Part shown: one piece after another, positions 1 to 9,387 of the stretch | Layout of the letters: each line of letters starts with the position of its first letter | How positions within the stretch are numbered: position 1 is the stretch's first letter | DNA from: Methylobacter sp. | Lineage (GTDB): Bacteria; Pseudomonadota; Gammaproteobacteria; Methylococcales; Methylomonadaceae | Reading direction: 5' to 3' | DNA: 64,000 bases | NCBI RefSeq assembly: GCF_030680395.1 | Contig: NZ_JAUXVR010000044.1 | Span: 186,001-250,000 of the forward strand | Made by a program: the position numbers and the translations under genes | Notes under the pieces: model-generated | Seen by the model: the letters and a program-made list of their open reading frames with translations, nothing else | Told to the model about the DNA's origin: nothing | Databases searched by the model: none

Positions 1-643
1 TATCGATGAAAGCGGACTGTAGCTGCGCGACCGCCGGACCTTCAATACGAAAATGCGTATCCCGCCAATGGGCCTTGTCTTGCGCATTTCCGGTCCACTG
101 TGTCGCGATGCCAACGCCGCCGGTGAAACCGACTTTGCCGTCGATCACCAGCAGTTTGCGATGCGTCCGGTTGTTCATACGGTCCAACGTGTACCAACGT
201 AACGGATTGTAGCGATAGACTTCCACACCCGCTTGCTTCATCTGATTGACGTAGGCTTCGTCGATATCGCTACAACCGAGCCAATCCAGCATGACATGTA
301 CACGCACATTCGCCCGCGCCCGTTCGCTCAGTGCTTCGGCAAACTCTTTACCGATAGTTCCGGACCAATAAATAAAAGTTTCGAAAGTGACGGTTTTCCG
401 CGCGCCGCGTATGGCTTCCAGCATGGAAGGAAAAATTTCGTCGCCATTCAATAAGGTTTGGACACGGTTGCCTTCGATAACCGGGGGGCCTAAAAGATGT
501 CCCACAGCCCTTAAGAATTGCGGGTCGGCAACGGTGTAAAGCGTTTCGACGCGCGCGTCTATGGGTTTGCTGCCAAAACTGAGATTGACAACAAAAAATA
601 CGCAGATGAGCGTTATAACGAAGGTGGCAACAATGATCATCAT
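1..643 (-). CDS. Phospholipase D / cardiolipin synthase family protein (C-terminus beyond left edge)
   Basis: The visible 214 codons begin at tandem ATG codons (643 and 640) and run off the left edge, so only the N-terminal part is here. A single hydrophobic segment near the N-terminus (about residues 3-20) would anchor it in the inner membrane. Further on the sequence reads FETFIYWSG and later HRKLLVIDGKVGFTGG, which is the HxKx4Dx6GG catalytic motif of the phospholipase D superfamily, followed by HWRDTHFRIEGPAV as in bacterial cardiolipin synthases. Such enzymes condense phosphatidylglycerol, or phosphatidylglycerol with phosphatidylethanolamine, to cardiolipin. The second HKD motif would lie off the window and cannot be checked. 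The gene lies 55 bp downstream of the AI-2E-type permease on the same strand. Family assignment is firm; the exact substrate (ClsA, ClsB or ClsC type, or another PLD) is not resolved. Confidence 0.85.
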   Translation of the reverse strand, partial: MMIIVATFVITLICVFFVVNLSFGSKPIDARVETLYTVADPQFLRAVGHLLGPPVIEGNRVQTLLNGDEIFPSMLEAIRGARKTVTFETFIYWSGTIGKEFAEALSERARANVRVHVMLDWLGCSDIDEAYVNQMKQAGVEVYRYNPLRWYTLDRMNNRTHRKLLVIDGKVGFTGGVGIATQWTGNAQDKAHWRDTHFRIEGPAVAQLQSAFID

Positions 644-698
644 ATTCGCAGCATACTAAACGATTTAACGGTTACAAAATCAAGCTGATTAGCAGCTT

Positions 699-1802
699 TC
701 AGGGTAAGTCCACCTGCTCTTCCAAGATGTCCCGCATATACAGCATCTGCACCAGCACCATGATCACGGCCGCCAGCGGCGGGGCTAGCAGAAGCCCCAG
801 AATGCCGAAACCGGCTCCCAGCACCAGCTGGGCGATCAGCAACAGCGCCGGTGGCATTGAAATTATCCTTTCCTGGATATACGGTGAGATCACATAGCCT
901 TCCAGACTCTGCACCACGAAATAAAGGGCGATGATAGACATCGCCGTCGTGCCGCCTTGGGACAACCCGACCATCACAGCGGGCACGGCAGCGATCAGCG
1001 GCCCGATGTTAGGCACGAAATCCAACATGGCGGCAATCAGGCCAAGAATGAATGCGAACGGCACTCCCAATAAAGCCAGTCCGGTACCGATCAATATTCC
1101 CACTACGAGCATGGCCGCAATCCGGCCAATCAGCCACCAACGAAGTACATGTTCGAGCCTGTCGAAAGCTTCACCGACACACTCCCTACGCTGCTGGGGA
1201 AACAGGTGTATCGTGCCTCTAACGTAGGTTTTCGGATCGGCCGCAAAATAAAGGCTCAGCACGATCACGATGACAAGACTGCCCAAAGCACCGAACGCAG
1301 TCGAAAAAATCCCGGCAATGTTCCCCAGTTGCTGTGGATTGGCCAGGCCGCGTCCGGCTCGGGATAACGCATCCATAGCCGTTGGCCCCCAGTCGTATTG
1401 CTCAAGTTGGCTCCGTAACCGCCCCTGTGCCGACGGCAGCTGCCGGAACAATTTATAGAAACCATCGGCAATATCCGGGCCGTACAGTACCAGAATCAGT
1501 ACGAGCGCACCTAACAGAAGTACAACCACGAACGTTAGGCACCAAGCTACAGATAACGACGTACGGCTGCTGATGAAGTTCGCCAGAGTGCGCAGAAAAA
1601 GAGCCAATAACAGGCTTGCGAAAACCAGCAGTAAAATCTGGGCCGCCTGCCAAACCATCAGCACCAACGCAATAACCGCAACCCCGACAACTGCCACGAT
1701 TAACGTCCGCTTGGTCAACAACATGTTTGCATTGCCAGTCGCGGCGGCTTGTTCATCCGTTGTTTTGGCCTCGGATGCTCCGTCCCTGCGCCAAGAGTTC
1801 AT
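699..1802 (-). CDS. AI-2E family (PerM/UPF0118) inner-membrane transporter
   Basis: This 367-residue, very hydrophobic protein has an N-terminal pair of membrane helices (about 30-75), a third at about 85-110, a long soluble linker and then four or five C-terminal helices. That is the usual plan of the AI-2E/PerM family. The stretch FVPNIGPLIAAVPAVMVGLS matches the family's conserved P-x-x-G-P-x-x-x-x-x-P loop, and the length is typical (about 350-370). Members have been proposed to export autoinducer-2 or ions, but most are uncharacterised, so no substrate is claimed. Start: ATG at 1802 preceded by an AAGGA-like site. It lies 21 bp downstream of the BON-domain gene on the same strand and probably forms an operon with it and the PLD-family gene. 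Confidence 0.85.
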   Translation of the reverse strand: MNSWRRDGASEAKTTDEQAAATGNANMLLTKRTLIVAVVGVAVIALVLMVWQAAQILLLVFASLLLALFLRTLANFISSRTSLSVAWCLTFVVVLLLGALVLILVLYGPDIADGFYKLFRQLPSAQGRLRSQLEQYDWGPTAMDALSRAGRGLANPQQLGNIAGIFSTAFGALGSLVIVIVLSLYFAADPKTYVRGTIHLFPQQRRECVGEAFDRLEHVLRWWLIGRIAAMLVVGILIGTGLALLGVPFAFILGLIAAMLDFVPNIGPLIAAVPAVMVGLSQGGTTAMSIIALYFVVQSLEGYVISPYIQERIISMPPALLLIAQLVLGAGFGILGLLLAPPLAAVIMVLVQMLYMRDILEEQVDLP

Positions 1803-1823
1803 ATCCTTATTTTCCTGGCGAGC

Positions 1824-2180
1824 TTATTTTGATTTTTCGTCTTTAAGTTGGATCTTGGTTGTTACTGATTTAACACCTTCAACTTTCTGGGCAACCTCAG
1901 CCGCTCTGGTGATTTCATCATGAGTGTCTACGAAGCCGCTTAATTGCACAACGCCTTTAAGTGTCTCAACATTGATTTGGAAGGCACTCAGATTGTCATC
2001 GGCAGCGATGGCCGCTTTTACCTTGGTCGTTATCACGGCATCGTCAATATAATCGCCGGCGCTTTGACCGCCTCCGGCTGCCATATCCATTCTTTCACCG
2101 GATATCGCCGTCCCGTAACCGGCTATTGATGTTAATGCCAGAGCAAGGAAAAATGCTGAACAAGCTTTGATTGTTTTCAT
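1824..2180 (-). CDS. BON-domain periplasmic protein (OsmY-like)
   Basis: 118 residues with an N-terminal Sec-type signal peptide (residues 1 to about 22, positively charged then hydrophobic) followed by one BON domain (about 45-113). The typical BON pattern is visible: DDAVITTKVKAAIAAD, then the beta-strand segment VETLKGVVQLSGFVD and the helix EITRAAEVAQKVEGVKSV. BON domains bind phospholipid membranes, and OsmY-type proteins respond to osmotic or envelope stress. A Gly-rich linker (AAGGGQSAG) sits between signal and domain. A GGAG ribosome-binding site precedes the ATG. It is the first gene of a probable three-gene minus-strand group with an AI-2E permease and a PLD-family enzyme, which points to an envelope role. 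OsmY proper has two BON domains and this protein has one, so I give no gene symbol. Confidence 0.88.
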   Translation of the reverse strand: MKTIKACSAFFLALALTSIAGYGTAISGERMDMAAGGGQSAGDYIDDAVITTKVKAAIAADDNLSAFQINVETLKGVVQLSGFVDTHDEITRAAEVAQKVEGVKSVTTKIQLKDEKSK

Positions 2181-2925
2181 AATTAATTCTCCAGATGAAC
2201 AATAAAATGATGAGGGTCAATTCGATTATGATTTATACCCGGATATTGGATGGCGCATATCCCTGAGAACAAATAGCACTGCATCGTCAGGCAAAAGCCT
2301 TACATCAATCTGACCTATCGGCTAGTGATATTTTTAACTGAATCAATTTTAGATTTAAAGTCAGTCGCCATCAGTTCGGTATCGAACATAAAGCCCTTTC
2401 CGTCTGATTATTTATAGGTTTTTTCAAGTAATATGGCTGGCATACATGATGTAACGCTCTCAAGCTTATGTGCCAAGGGCGGCCGTTCTGCCCATAACAT
2501 CCCGAGGCGAATCAACCTGCATTTACCTTAACACCTATCAGTTTAACGAGAATATCCAATACGTCGTTCCGGCAGGGATTGCCGGTGTAGCGTGCTATTT
2601 AAGTAACGTGATAGGTGGTAAGCTGCATTTACTAAAAATATGGAATTGATACGACAAAGCAAGCTATAACAACGCTCTTGTACTCAGCAAGAATATTGTT
2701 AAAAAAACTTTTTAAGCAAACTTTAATCAAAATTTAAGGATCGAAAAGCTATCATTCCAGAGGTACGCGAAAAGGCCTCTACCATTACATTTGCTGTGTA
2801 TTGTTAGATTTTTTCCGACTGCATTTCAATATTCGCTCTTTGTTCTACGCTATCCCAACATTTAATCGTATGCATTCGATTGCGTATCTTTAATATTCTC
2901 CAATACACATCAAAGGAGGTTTATC
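2181..2925. other. Divergent intergenic region (about 745 bp), no gene supported
   Basis: This is the spacer between the minus-strand BON gene and the plus-strand DapB-like gene, so it should hold both promoters. The centre is AT-rich with A and T runs (around 2700-2745). A stretch at 2461-2650 is open on plus and reads ...AGIAGVACYLSNVIGGKL. It faintly resembles the CreA family core but has no start codon or ribosome-binding site, so it may be a relic or chance. A strong AAAGGAGG ribosome-binding site at 2911-2918 belongs to the downstream gene. Confidence 0.5.
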
Positions 2926-3702
2926 GTGTCCCATAAAACACGTATCGGTCTTATCGGTTATGGTAAGACCGGCAAAGCCGTAGCTAATGTACTCAGCACC
3001 GACCCGCGTTTCGAACTCTGCTGGATTGCCCGGCGCACTGCCGCCAGTTCACCCCAAACTCATCCTGATACCGCTATTCCTATTTTCGGCGTCGATCGGC
3101 AATCGTTCGAAATATTGTTTGCCCGGCATCCGGTCGATGCGGTAGTGGATTTTTCTTCGCAGGAAGCCGTTCATGCTTACGGGGAGATAGTGCGCAAACG
3201 CAAAATCATATTGGTCAGCGCGATTTCCGCTTATTCGAAAAGCGACCTGGCTTATGTTCGCAATCTTGGCAAGCACACGCGCGTCATGTGTTCTCCCAAT
3301 ATTACTTTGGGCATCAATTTCCTGATGACGGCGGCCAATCTGCTGCGCAAGATCGCTCCATTCGCCGACGTGGAAATCCTTGAGCAACATTTTAAGGAAA
3401 AGCCGGAAATTTCAGGAACGGCAATCAAAATTGCAGAAAAACTAGGCCTGGAGGACAATCAAATCACCTCGTTGCGGCTCGGTGGAATTATTGGCGAGCA
3501 TGAAGTCATTTTCGGCTTCCCCCACCAAACAGTCCGCTTAGTCCATTCATCGATCAGGCGCGAAGCATTCGGCACCGGCGCAGCTTTCGCGTTATCCCAA
3601 CTCGCAAATTGCGCTATAGGCTTTTACACTTATGAAGATCTACTGCTGCAAACGGTCAATAACGACTTGCCGAAGCCGGGCTTTGCGGGTGTGGGGAATT
3701 AA
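2926..3702 (+). CDS. Dihydrodipicolinate-reductase-like oxidoreductase (DapB family)
   Basis: 258 residues with an N-terminal Rossmann nucleotide-binding motif (IGLIGYGKTGKAVANVL, residues about 7-23). The C-terminal half has DapB landmarks: VDFSS, SPNITLGINFL and EILEQHFKEKPEISGTA. DapB reduces dihydrodipicolinate in lysine and diaminopimelate synthesis. In the signature region the usual HHxxKxDAPSGTA is changed. One His and the Lys are kept, the second His is Phe, and a residue before SGTA is missing. GEHEVIFGFP and REAFGTGAAFA also fit the family. An excellent AAAGGAGG ribosome-binding site supports the GTG start at 2926. It stands alone, followed by a strong hairpin. Because the signature is altered it may be a paralogue acting on another substrate rather than the housekeeping DapB. 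Confidence 0.75.
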   Translation: MSHKTRIGLIGYGKTGKAVANVLSTDPRFELCWIARRTAASSPQTHPDTAIPIFGVDRQSFEILFARHPVDAVVDFSSQEAVHAYGEIVRKRKIILVSAISAYSKSDLAYVRNLGKHTRVMCSPNITLGINFLMTAANLLRKIAPFADVEILEQHFKEKPEISGTAIKIAEKLGLEDNQITSLRLGGIIGEHEVIFGFPHQTVRLVHSSIRREAFGTGAAFALSQLANCAIGFYTYEDLLLQTVNNDLPKPGFAGVGN

Positions 3703-3720
3703 TCCATCATTCTGCATGAC

Positions 3721-3761
3721 AAATTAAGTTATCTTTGGCAAAGCCTAAGATAACTTAATTT
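3721..3761. terminator. Perfect 15-bp inverted repeat, probable terminator
   Basis: The arm AAATTAAGTTATCTT (3721-3735) is repeated as its exact reverse complement at 3747-3761, separated by 11 bases. It starts 18 bp after the stop of the DapB-like gene. It is AT-rich and the second arm ends in a short T run, so it could serve both directions. An operator role is possible but less likely given its position. Confidence 0.7.
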
Positions 3762-3891
3762 TAAAACGGCAAAACAATCCCAAGCGTCCTTCTTGCCCTT
3801 GGGTTTACAAGCTTCACATAGCGCGCTGTACAAGGTCCGAAAAATTATGTCAAACTAGCAAAAAACAAAGACCGAGGTGAAGCATGAAAAG

Positions 3892-4622
3892 ATGTCCGAT
3901 CTATACGTTTCTTTTCTCACCGCTCTGGAAACAGGTTTTATGCGTTTCCCGAAGACTTTGATTTTCCTTGTAGCCATTGCCTGCGCAATCAGCCTGTATT
4001 ACACCGCGCGGAATCTTGGCATTAATACCGATACCACGAAAATATTATCCGAGGATTTGCCTTTTTACAGGATCGCGCCCGTTTTCTTAAAGCTTTTCCC
4101 CAGGACGACCAAGCGGTATTGGTCGTCGTCGATGCCGAAACGCCGGAACAGGCAACGCAAGCGCTCGATTATCTTGGCGCCCAATTCAAGAATGAGCAAC
4201 AGCAGATAAAATCCGTTTATATTCCGGGCGAAGGCGACTTTTTCGACCGGCACGGCCTGTTTTATCTCGACCTTGACGACCTGAATGAATTGACCGGTAA
4301 ATTGGCGGAGGCGCAACCGTTTATCGGTACACTGTCCGGCGACAACAGCCTGAAGAGCCTGCTGTCGATTGTGTCGCTTGCCATTACCACCGATGACCGC
4401 GAATTGCCGGTCGACCTGAATCCGTTGTTGAATAATATCCGGGCCGTGATAGAGGCATTACTGAACGGAAAAAACCTTCAACTGTCATGGCAACAGCTGA
4501 TGCTCGGCGAGGACCGGGATTTACTCGCCAAACAACGCTTTATTCTGCTCAAGCCCGAGCGAGTAGCCTGGATGAAGCTTGCGGAATCCAAGGCTTCGTG
4601 GCAAATCATCCCGTATTCCGCG
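3892..4622 (+). pseudogene. Decayed HpnN-like RND/MMPL transporter (frameshifted and truncated)
   Basis: The N-terminal part reads as an RND-family (MMPL/HpnN, hopanoid-associated) transporter: one membrane helix (FPKTLIFLVAIACAISLYY), then NTDTTKILSEDLPF in one frame and, in the next frame, FPQDDQAVLVVVDAETPEQA, FFDRHGLFYLDLDDLNEL and AQPFIGTLSGDNSLKSL. The frame changes at a run of five T at 4062-4066; a sixth T would restore one reading frame. After about 270 codons the similarity ends near 4600 and the sequence runs into the 3' end of a convergent gene. The remaining two-thirds (all the later membrane helices of a protein of about 860 residues) are absent. HpnN moves hopanoids to the outer membrane. 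The start is taken as ATG 3892; GTG 3877 is an alternative. This is a remnant that cannot make a working transporter. Confidence 0.75.
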
Positions 4623-4625
4623 ATA

Positions 4626-4865
4626 CTACATACGGGCTACGCGATCAATAAAATCTTCAACCTCCGCTTGATCAAACGGCCAACCCAACTCCCGCCCACT
4701 CTCCGGATCATACAAAACCGGAATGCGTATCGCGTATTGCTCCTGCCACTGTTCCTGCTCGGCAATATCCACATAGTCAACACCACCCGGCACAAAGGCA
4801 TTAACAATAACCTCCGCCTGTTCGCAGAGATGGCAGCCGGAGGTGCCGAACAGTATTAAGCGCAT
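4626..4865 (-). CDS. Glutaredoxin/thioredoxin-fold family protein (DUF836-type)
   Basis: 79 residues beginning MRLILFGTSGCHLCEQA. This is a thioredoxin-fold beta strand followed by a CxxC redox motif (C-H-L-C, residues 11-14). The cis-proline region follows (IRIPVLYDPESGREL) and then WPFDQAEVEDFI. This is the plan of the small YyaL/DUF836 glutaredoxin-like proteins of gammaproteobacteria, which probably carry out disulfide exchange in the cytoplasm. The substrate is unknown. ATG 4865 is chosen because the recognisable domain begins there; an upstream in-frame start would add 35 unrelated residues overlapping metH. Its start lies one base from the metH stop, so it is very probably translated with metH. 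It is antisense to the decayed RND gene's end. Confidence 0.82.
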   Translation of the reverse strand: MRLILFGTSGCHLCEQAEVIVNAFVPGGVDYVDIAEQEQWQEQYAIRIPVLYDPESGRELGWPFDQAEVEDFIDRVARM

Positions 4866-4866
4866 A

Positions 4867-7800
4867 TCAATGATGCACATGCGCCGCCAGCCAGCGCTCG
4901 GCGACTTCTTCGGCGATGCCTTTGCGTCTGGCGTAATCTTGCAGTTGGTCTTTATCGATCTTGCCGACATTAAAATACTGCGATTCGGGATGGGAAAAAT
5001 ACCAGCCGCTTACCGCTGAGGCGGGATACATCGCATAACTTTCGGTCAGCTCTATCGTGGTATGTTCGGTCGCATTGAGTAATTCAAACAGCTTGCCCTT
5101 CTCGGTATGATCGGGACACGCTGGGTAACCCGGCGCCGGCCGTATGCCTTGATAGGCTTCGTTGATTAACTGATCGGCCTCATGAGTTTCATCTTTGGCA
5201 TAGCCCCAATACTCTTTCCTGACTACTTGGTGCATGTATTCTGCAAACGCTTCGGCCAATCTGTCGGCCAGCGCTTTGAGCATGATTGAGCTGTAATCAT
5301 CATTATCCAGCTCAAATTCTTGCAGTTTTTGCTCTATGCCGATGCCGGTCGTTACCGCAAAAGCGCCGATATAGTCGGCTTTTCCGCTGTCAACCGGGGC
5401 GATAAAATCGGACAGGCAATAATTGGGTCTGCCCGGCGCTTTGACGTTCTGTTGACGCAAATGATGCAGGGTTTCCTTTTTCTGGCTGCGGGTGTCATCG
5501 GTATACACCACGACATCATCGCCGTCGCTGTTGGCCGGGAAGAATCCGACTACGGCGCGGGCGGTCACCCATTCTTCGCTGATGATTTTTTTCAGCATGT
5601 CCTGCGCGTCTTGAAACAGCTTTCTGGCTTCAACGCCGATGACTTTGTCGTCGAGTATTTTGGGGTAGCTTCCAGCCATTTCCCAGGTTTGGAAAAACGG
5701 CGACCAGTCGATATACCAGACCAACGTATCCAACGGAAAATGATCGATGACTTTTATGCCCAGGAACGACGGTTTAACCGGCTCGTAGTTGCCCCAGTTG
5801 AATTTATTGCGCCGGGCTTCTTCTAAAGGATGTTGTTTGGTTTTGGCTTCCCGGCCTTTGTGCCGTTCCCTGACTTCCTCGTATTCTTCCCGGATGCTGT
5901 TGACGAACTCGTCTTTTAAATCGGCGCTGAGCAAGTTGCTGGCTACGCCGACGCCGCGCGATGCATCGGTCACGTAAACAATCGGGCCGTCGTAATTCGG
6001 GGCGATTTTGACTGCGGTATGCGCGCGCGAAGTTGTGGCGCCGCCTATCATCAACGGGATGGTAAAACCCTGGCGCTGCATTTCTTTGGCGACATGCACC
6101 ATTTCATCCAGCGACGGCGTAATCAGGCCGCTTAAGCCGATAATGTCGACGTTTTCCAAACGCGCGGTTTGTAAAATCTTTTCGGCGGGCACCATCACGC
6201 CCATATCAATCACGTCATAGTTATTACATTGCAAGACCACGCCGACGATATTCTTGCCGATGTCATGCACATCGCCTTTTACCGTCGCCATCAGAATTTT
6301 GCCGTTGGTTTGCCGCTCACCCGCCGCTTTATCGGCTTCCATAAACGGCATCAAATAAGCCACGGCCTTTTTCATGACCCGCGCCGATTTAACCACTTGC
6401 GGCAGGAACATTTTACCCGCGCCGAACAAGTCGCCGACTACGTTCATGCCATCCATTAACGCGCCTTCAATGACATGCAACGGTCTTTCGGCCTCCAGTC
6501 TTGCCTGTTCAGTATCTTCGTCGATGTAATCGGTGATGCCTTTAACCAGCGCATGTTCCAGACGCTTGGTGACCGGCCAGCTGCGCCATTCCAGATCCTG
6601 CTCTTTTCCGGCGCTGCTGCTGCCGTCGCCGCGATATTTGTCGGCAAGTTCCAGCAATTTATCGGTGCCGCTGCCGTCGTGCCGGTTTAAAATAACATCT
6701 TCAACCGCATCGCGCAGATCTCGGGGAATATCTTCATAAATCGCCAATTGACCGGCATTGACGATGCCCATATCCATGCCGGCCTGAATGGCATGATATA
6801 AAAACACCGCATGGATCGCTTCCCGTACCGGATTATTGCCCCGAAACGAAAACGATACGTTGGACACGCCACCGGAAATCAGCGCGTAAGGCAAGGTGCG
6901 TTTGATCTCTTGAGTGGCTTCAATAAAATCCAGACCGTAATTGTTGTGTTCGTCGATACCGGTGGCGACGGCAAATATATTGGGATCGAAAATAATATCT
7001 TCGGGCGGAAAGCCGACTTGTTCGGTGAGAATCTTGTAAGCCCGTTGGCATATTTCGACTTTCCGGGTTTTGGTATCCGCTTGCCCTTCTTCATCAAAAG
7101 CCATGACGATAACTGCCGCACCATAGCGACGTACCAGTTTGGCGTGTTCGATAAACGCGGCTTCGCCTTCTTTCAGCGAGATGGAATTCACCACGCCTTT
7201 GCCCTGAATACATTTAAGTCCGGCTTCCAGAATTTCCCATTTGGATGAATCCAGCATGATCGGCACTTTGGCAATGTCAGGCTCGGACGCGATCAGCATC
7301 AAAAAGCGTACCATCGCTTCCTTGGACTCCAGCATGCCTTCGTCCATATTGATGTCGATAATTTGCGCGCCGTTTTCAACTTGCTGCTTGGCAACGTCCA
7401 GCGCCGCTTCAAAATCGCCCTCGATAACCAGTCGTTTGAATGCCGCCGAACCGGTAACGTTGGTGCGCTCGCCGACATTGACGAACAACGAGTCCGGCCC
7501 GATGTTCATGGGTTCGAGTCCTGATAATCGACACTGTTTGGGTATCTCCGGAACTATTCTTGGACTGTATTGTTGCACGGCCTCAACGATCGCTTTGATA
7601 TTCGCAGGCGAGGTTCCGCAGCAACCGCCGATAATATTCAGGTAGCCGTTTTGCGCCCAATCGGCCAGTTCTTCGGCCATCGCTTCGGGTGTTTCGTCGT
7701 ATTCTCCGAACTCGTTAGGCAAGCCCGCATTGGGATGTGCGGAAATATGCGTGTCGGCAATACTTGATAATTCGGCGATATATTGGCGCAGTTCTGTTGC

Positions 7801-8547
7801 GCCTAACGCGCAGTTAAAGCCGAAAGAGATCGGCTCTACATGCTTGAGTGAATTCCAGAAAGCGGCAACAGTTTGTCCGGACAGCGTTCTGCCTGATGCA
7901 TCGGTAATGGTGCCGGAAATCATCACCGGCAGTTTGTAGCCGATCTGTTCAAAATATTGTTCAACCGCAAAAATGGCGGCTTTGGCATTCAGGGTATCGA
8001 AAACGGTTTCGATCAGAATAATATCCGCGCCGCCGTCAATCAGGCCTTGAGTGGCTTCTGTGTAAGCTACGACCAAGTCGTCAAAGAAAATATTGCGAAA
8101 GCCCGGATCGTTAACATCGGGTGACATGGAGGCCGTGCGGTTGGTGGGACCTAAAACGCCGGCAACAAAACGCGGTTTTTCCGGCGTCTTTTGGGTGTAT
8201 TCGTCAGCCGCTTGTTTTGCCACTCGCGCAGCCTCAACATTAATTTCATAGGCCAGCGATTCCATTTTGTAATCGGCCATGGCGATACTGGTCGCATTGA
8301 AGGTATTGGTTTCAACAATGTCGGAGCCGACTTCAAAATAGGCACTATGAATGGCTTTAATAATGTCCGGCTGGGTCAGCGACAAAAGATCGTTATTCCC
8401 CTTAAGATCGACATCCCACTGTGCAAAACGCTGACCACGATAGTCTTTTTCTTCTAATTTGTAGCTTTGGATCATCGTGCCCATCGCACCATCGAGAAAT
8501 AAAATGCGCCGGGATAATTGCTGCTTTAATAATTCTGTTTTGCTCAT
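4867..8547 (-). CDS. metH: Cobalamin-dependent methionine synthase
   Basis: About 1,226 residues from ATG 8547 ([20 protein letters not shown]), which fits E. coli MetH end to end. It transfers the methyl group of 5-methyl-H4F to homocysteine in the cytosol via methylcobalamin. Modules in order: homocysteine domain with zinc ligands (GFNCALG and GGCCGTSP); pterin-binding domain ([26 protein letters not shown]); cap and B12-binding domain with [12 protein letters not shown], whose His is the lower axial cobalt ligand; C-terminal AdoMet reactivation domain ([27 protein letters not shown]). A start 39 bp upstream is possible but adds residues not typical of the family. No cobalamin riboswitch is visible upstream, where the gap to the divergent gene is under 100 bp. 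It is followed within one base by a glutaredoxin-like gene. In this methylotrophic setting it draws on the same H4F pool as ftfL and mtdA. Confidence 0.97.
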   Translation of the reverse strand: MSKTELLKQQLSRRILFLDGAMGTMIQSYKLEEKDYRGQRFAQWDVDLKGNNDLLSLTQPDIIKAIHSAYFEVGSDIVETNTFNATSIAMADYKMESLAYEINVEAARVAKQAADEYTQKTPEKPRFVAGVLGPTNRTASMSPDVNDPGFRNIFFDDLVVAYTEATQGLIDGGADIILIETVFDTLNAKAAIFAVEQYFEQIGYKLPVMISGTITDASGRTLSGQTVAAFWNSLKHVEPISFGFNCALGATELRQYIAELSSIADTHISAHPNAGLPNEFGEYDETPEAMAEELADWAQNGYLNIIGGCCGTSPANIKAIVEAVQQYSPRIVPEIPKQCRLSGLEPMNIGPDSLFVNVGERTNVTGSAAFKRLVIEGDFEAALDVAKQQVENGAQIIDINMDEGMLESKEAMVRFLMLIASEPDIAKVPIMLDSSKWEILEAGLKCIQGKGVVNSISLKEGEAAFIEHAKLVRRYGAAVIVMAFDEEGQADTKTRKVEICQRAYKILTEQVGFPPEDIIFDPNIFAVATGIDEHNNYGLDFIEATQEIKRTLPYALISGGVSNVSFSFRGNNPVREAIHAVFLYHAIQAGMDMGIVNAGQLAIYEDIPRDLRDAVEDVILNRHDGSGTDKLLELADKYRGDGSSSAGKEQDLEWRSWPVTKRLEHALVKGITDYIDEDTEQARLEAERPLHVIEGALMDGMNVVGDLFGAGKMFLPQVVKSARVMKKAVAYLMPFMEADKAAGERQTNGKILMATVKGDVHDIGKNIVGVVLQCNNYDVIDMGVMVPAEKILQTARLENVDIIGLSGLITPSLDEMVHVAKEMQRQGFTIPLMIGGATTSRAHTAVKIAPNYDGPIVYVTDASRGVGVASNLLSADLKDEFVNSIREEYEEVRERHKGREAKTKQHPLEEARRNKFNWGNYEPVKPSFLGIKVIDHFPLDTLVWYIDWSPFFQTWEMAGSYPKILDDKVIGVEARKLFQDAQDMLKKIISEEWVTARAVVGFFPANSDGDDVVVYTDDTRSQKKETLHHLRQQNVKAPGRPNYCLSDFIAPVDSGKADYIGAFAVTTGIGIEQKLQEFELDNDDYSSIMLKALADRLAEAFAEYMHQVVRKEYWGYAKDETHEADQLINEAYQGIRPAPGYPACPDHTEKGKLFELLNATEHTTIELTESYAMYPASAVSGWYFSHPESQYFNVGKIDKDQLQDYARRKGIAEEVAERWLAAHVHH

Positions 8548-8641
8548 AGGAAAGATCAGGGGGTTATTTAATTTGGATATAATCATTGCTTAAAAGGTAA
8601 TCAAGCACTATTATTTTTTACTATTTTTGCCGGAGATGAGC

Positions 8642-8833
8642 ATGTCAAAACCAACGATTACTCAAGTCATAAAAAGCGTTCTAGCTGCTGCCATTGGGGT
8701 GCAAAGCGATGATAACAGGCAAAAGGATTTCACACAGGGATCTCTTCCAACGTATGTTATTGCAGGATTAATTTTTACTGTGCTTTTCGTTTCCGGTCTC
8801 GTTTTTCTTGTTTCTATTATTTTAGGCAAATAG
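8642..8833 (+). CDS. DUF2970 family small membrane protein
   Basis: 63 residues from ATG 8642, which has a GGAGATGAG ribosome-binding site; a TTG start 15 bp upstream is less likely. The N-terminal half is soluble and contains QVIKSVLAAAIGVQSDDNRQ and the family-typical RQKDFTQGSLPTYVIAG. The C-terminal half is one membrane helix (IAGLIFTVLFVSGLVFLVSII). This is the arrangement of DUF2970 proteins, which occur widely in gamma- and betaproteobacteria and have no known function. It is divergent from metH and ends before a bidirectional terminator. Confidence 0.8.
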   Translation: MSKPTITQVIKSVLAAAIGVQSDDNRQKDFTQGSLPTYVIAGLIFTVLFVSGLVFLVSIILGK

Positions 8834-8885
8834 CGTTTAAACATCAGAATCGATAATCTAAAAAACAATACAGCCATGTAGCCAT

Positions 8886-8918
8886 AAAAAAAGCCCAAGC
8901 ATCACTTGGGCTTTTTTT
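8886..8918. terminator. Bidirectional rho-independent terminator
   Basis: A stem made of seven A plus GCCCAAG (8886-8899) pairs with CTTGGGC plus a T run (8905-8918) around a five-base loop. With A and T runs on both sides it can stop the plus-strand DUF2970 gene and the minus-strand membrane protein gene that converge here. Confidence 0.92.
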
Positions 8919-8936
8919 TATAACCAACTTTACGCC

Positions 8937-9368
8937 TTACTTTTCAGACGATGTTTTGAAACTTTGTTTTATGCTTTGAAACATTTCTTTAATATCGCCA
9001 AATAAATTGCCAATTGTAATTGGTTCCTTGGTAATAAATTTTATCCTAACCAGCGCAGCCGCTAAAACGCCAACAATTGATGGCATCAGTTCCAGATATA
9101 ATGAAAGCAGAATGCCTCCAAATCCCTGAAAACCGCCTTCATTTTTTCTATCGCCAATACTGGTTAAATCACGCTCGTAGTCACTACCGCCCTCACCACC
9201 TCGTACTGCCTCCAAAATATAAAGATTGATATCGATAAATCCTAGCTGTACTACAAAAAAGGTAACTGTACCAATCGCTACCCACATCATTACATTACTC
9301 GTTTTTGCTCTCATAGCCGACTGGTAAATCCAGAGAGCCACAAAAATCATTATAATGCCACCTATCAT
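8937..9368 (-). CDS. Hypothetical membrane protein
   Basis: 143 residues, not recognised. It begins with two hydrophobic helices (GGIIMIFVALWIYQSAM and MMWVAIGTVTFFVVQLGFI). A hydrophilic stretch rich in Gly, Asp and Glu follows (about residues 55-82), then a third helix (LLSLYLELMPSIVGVLAAALV) and a charged C-terminal tail (GDIKEMFQSIKQSFKTSSEK) that is probably cytoplasmic. It lies 19 bp downstream of the small secreted protein gene on the same strand and likely shares its transcript. It ends at the bidirectional terminator. No catalytic motif is visible, and no function is proposed. Confidence 0.7.
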   Translation of the reverse strand: MIGGIIMIFVALWIYQSAMRAKTSNVMMWVAIGTVTFFVVQLGFIDINLYILEAVRGGEGGSDYERDLTSIGDRKNEGGFQGFGGILLSLYLELMPSIVGVLAAALVRIKFITKEPITIGNLFGDIKEMFQSIKQSFKTSSEK

Positions 9369-9387
9369 AGCTATATCCTTTTTTAAA

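Noticed and set aside
2461-2650. Open stretch reading ...AGIAGVACYLSNVIGGKL on plus, faintly like CreA
   Set aside because: No start codon, no ribosome-binding site, and only a dozen residues of vague similarity; too weak to call a gene or a relic.
8548-8641. Cobalamin riboswitch expected upstream of metH
   Set aside because: The gap to the divergent gene is under 100 bp and contains no B12-box-like sequence or long paired region.
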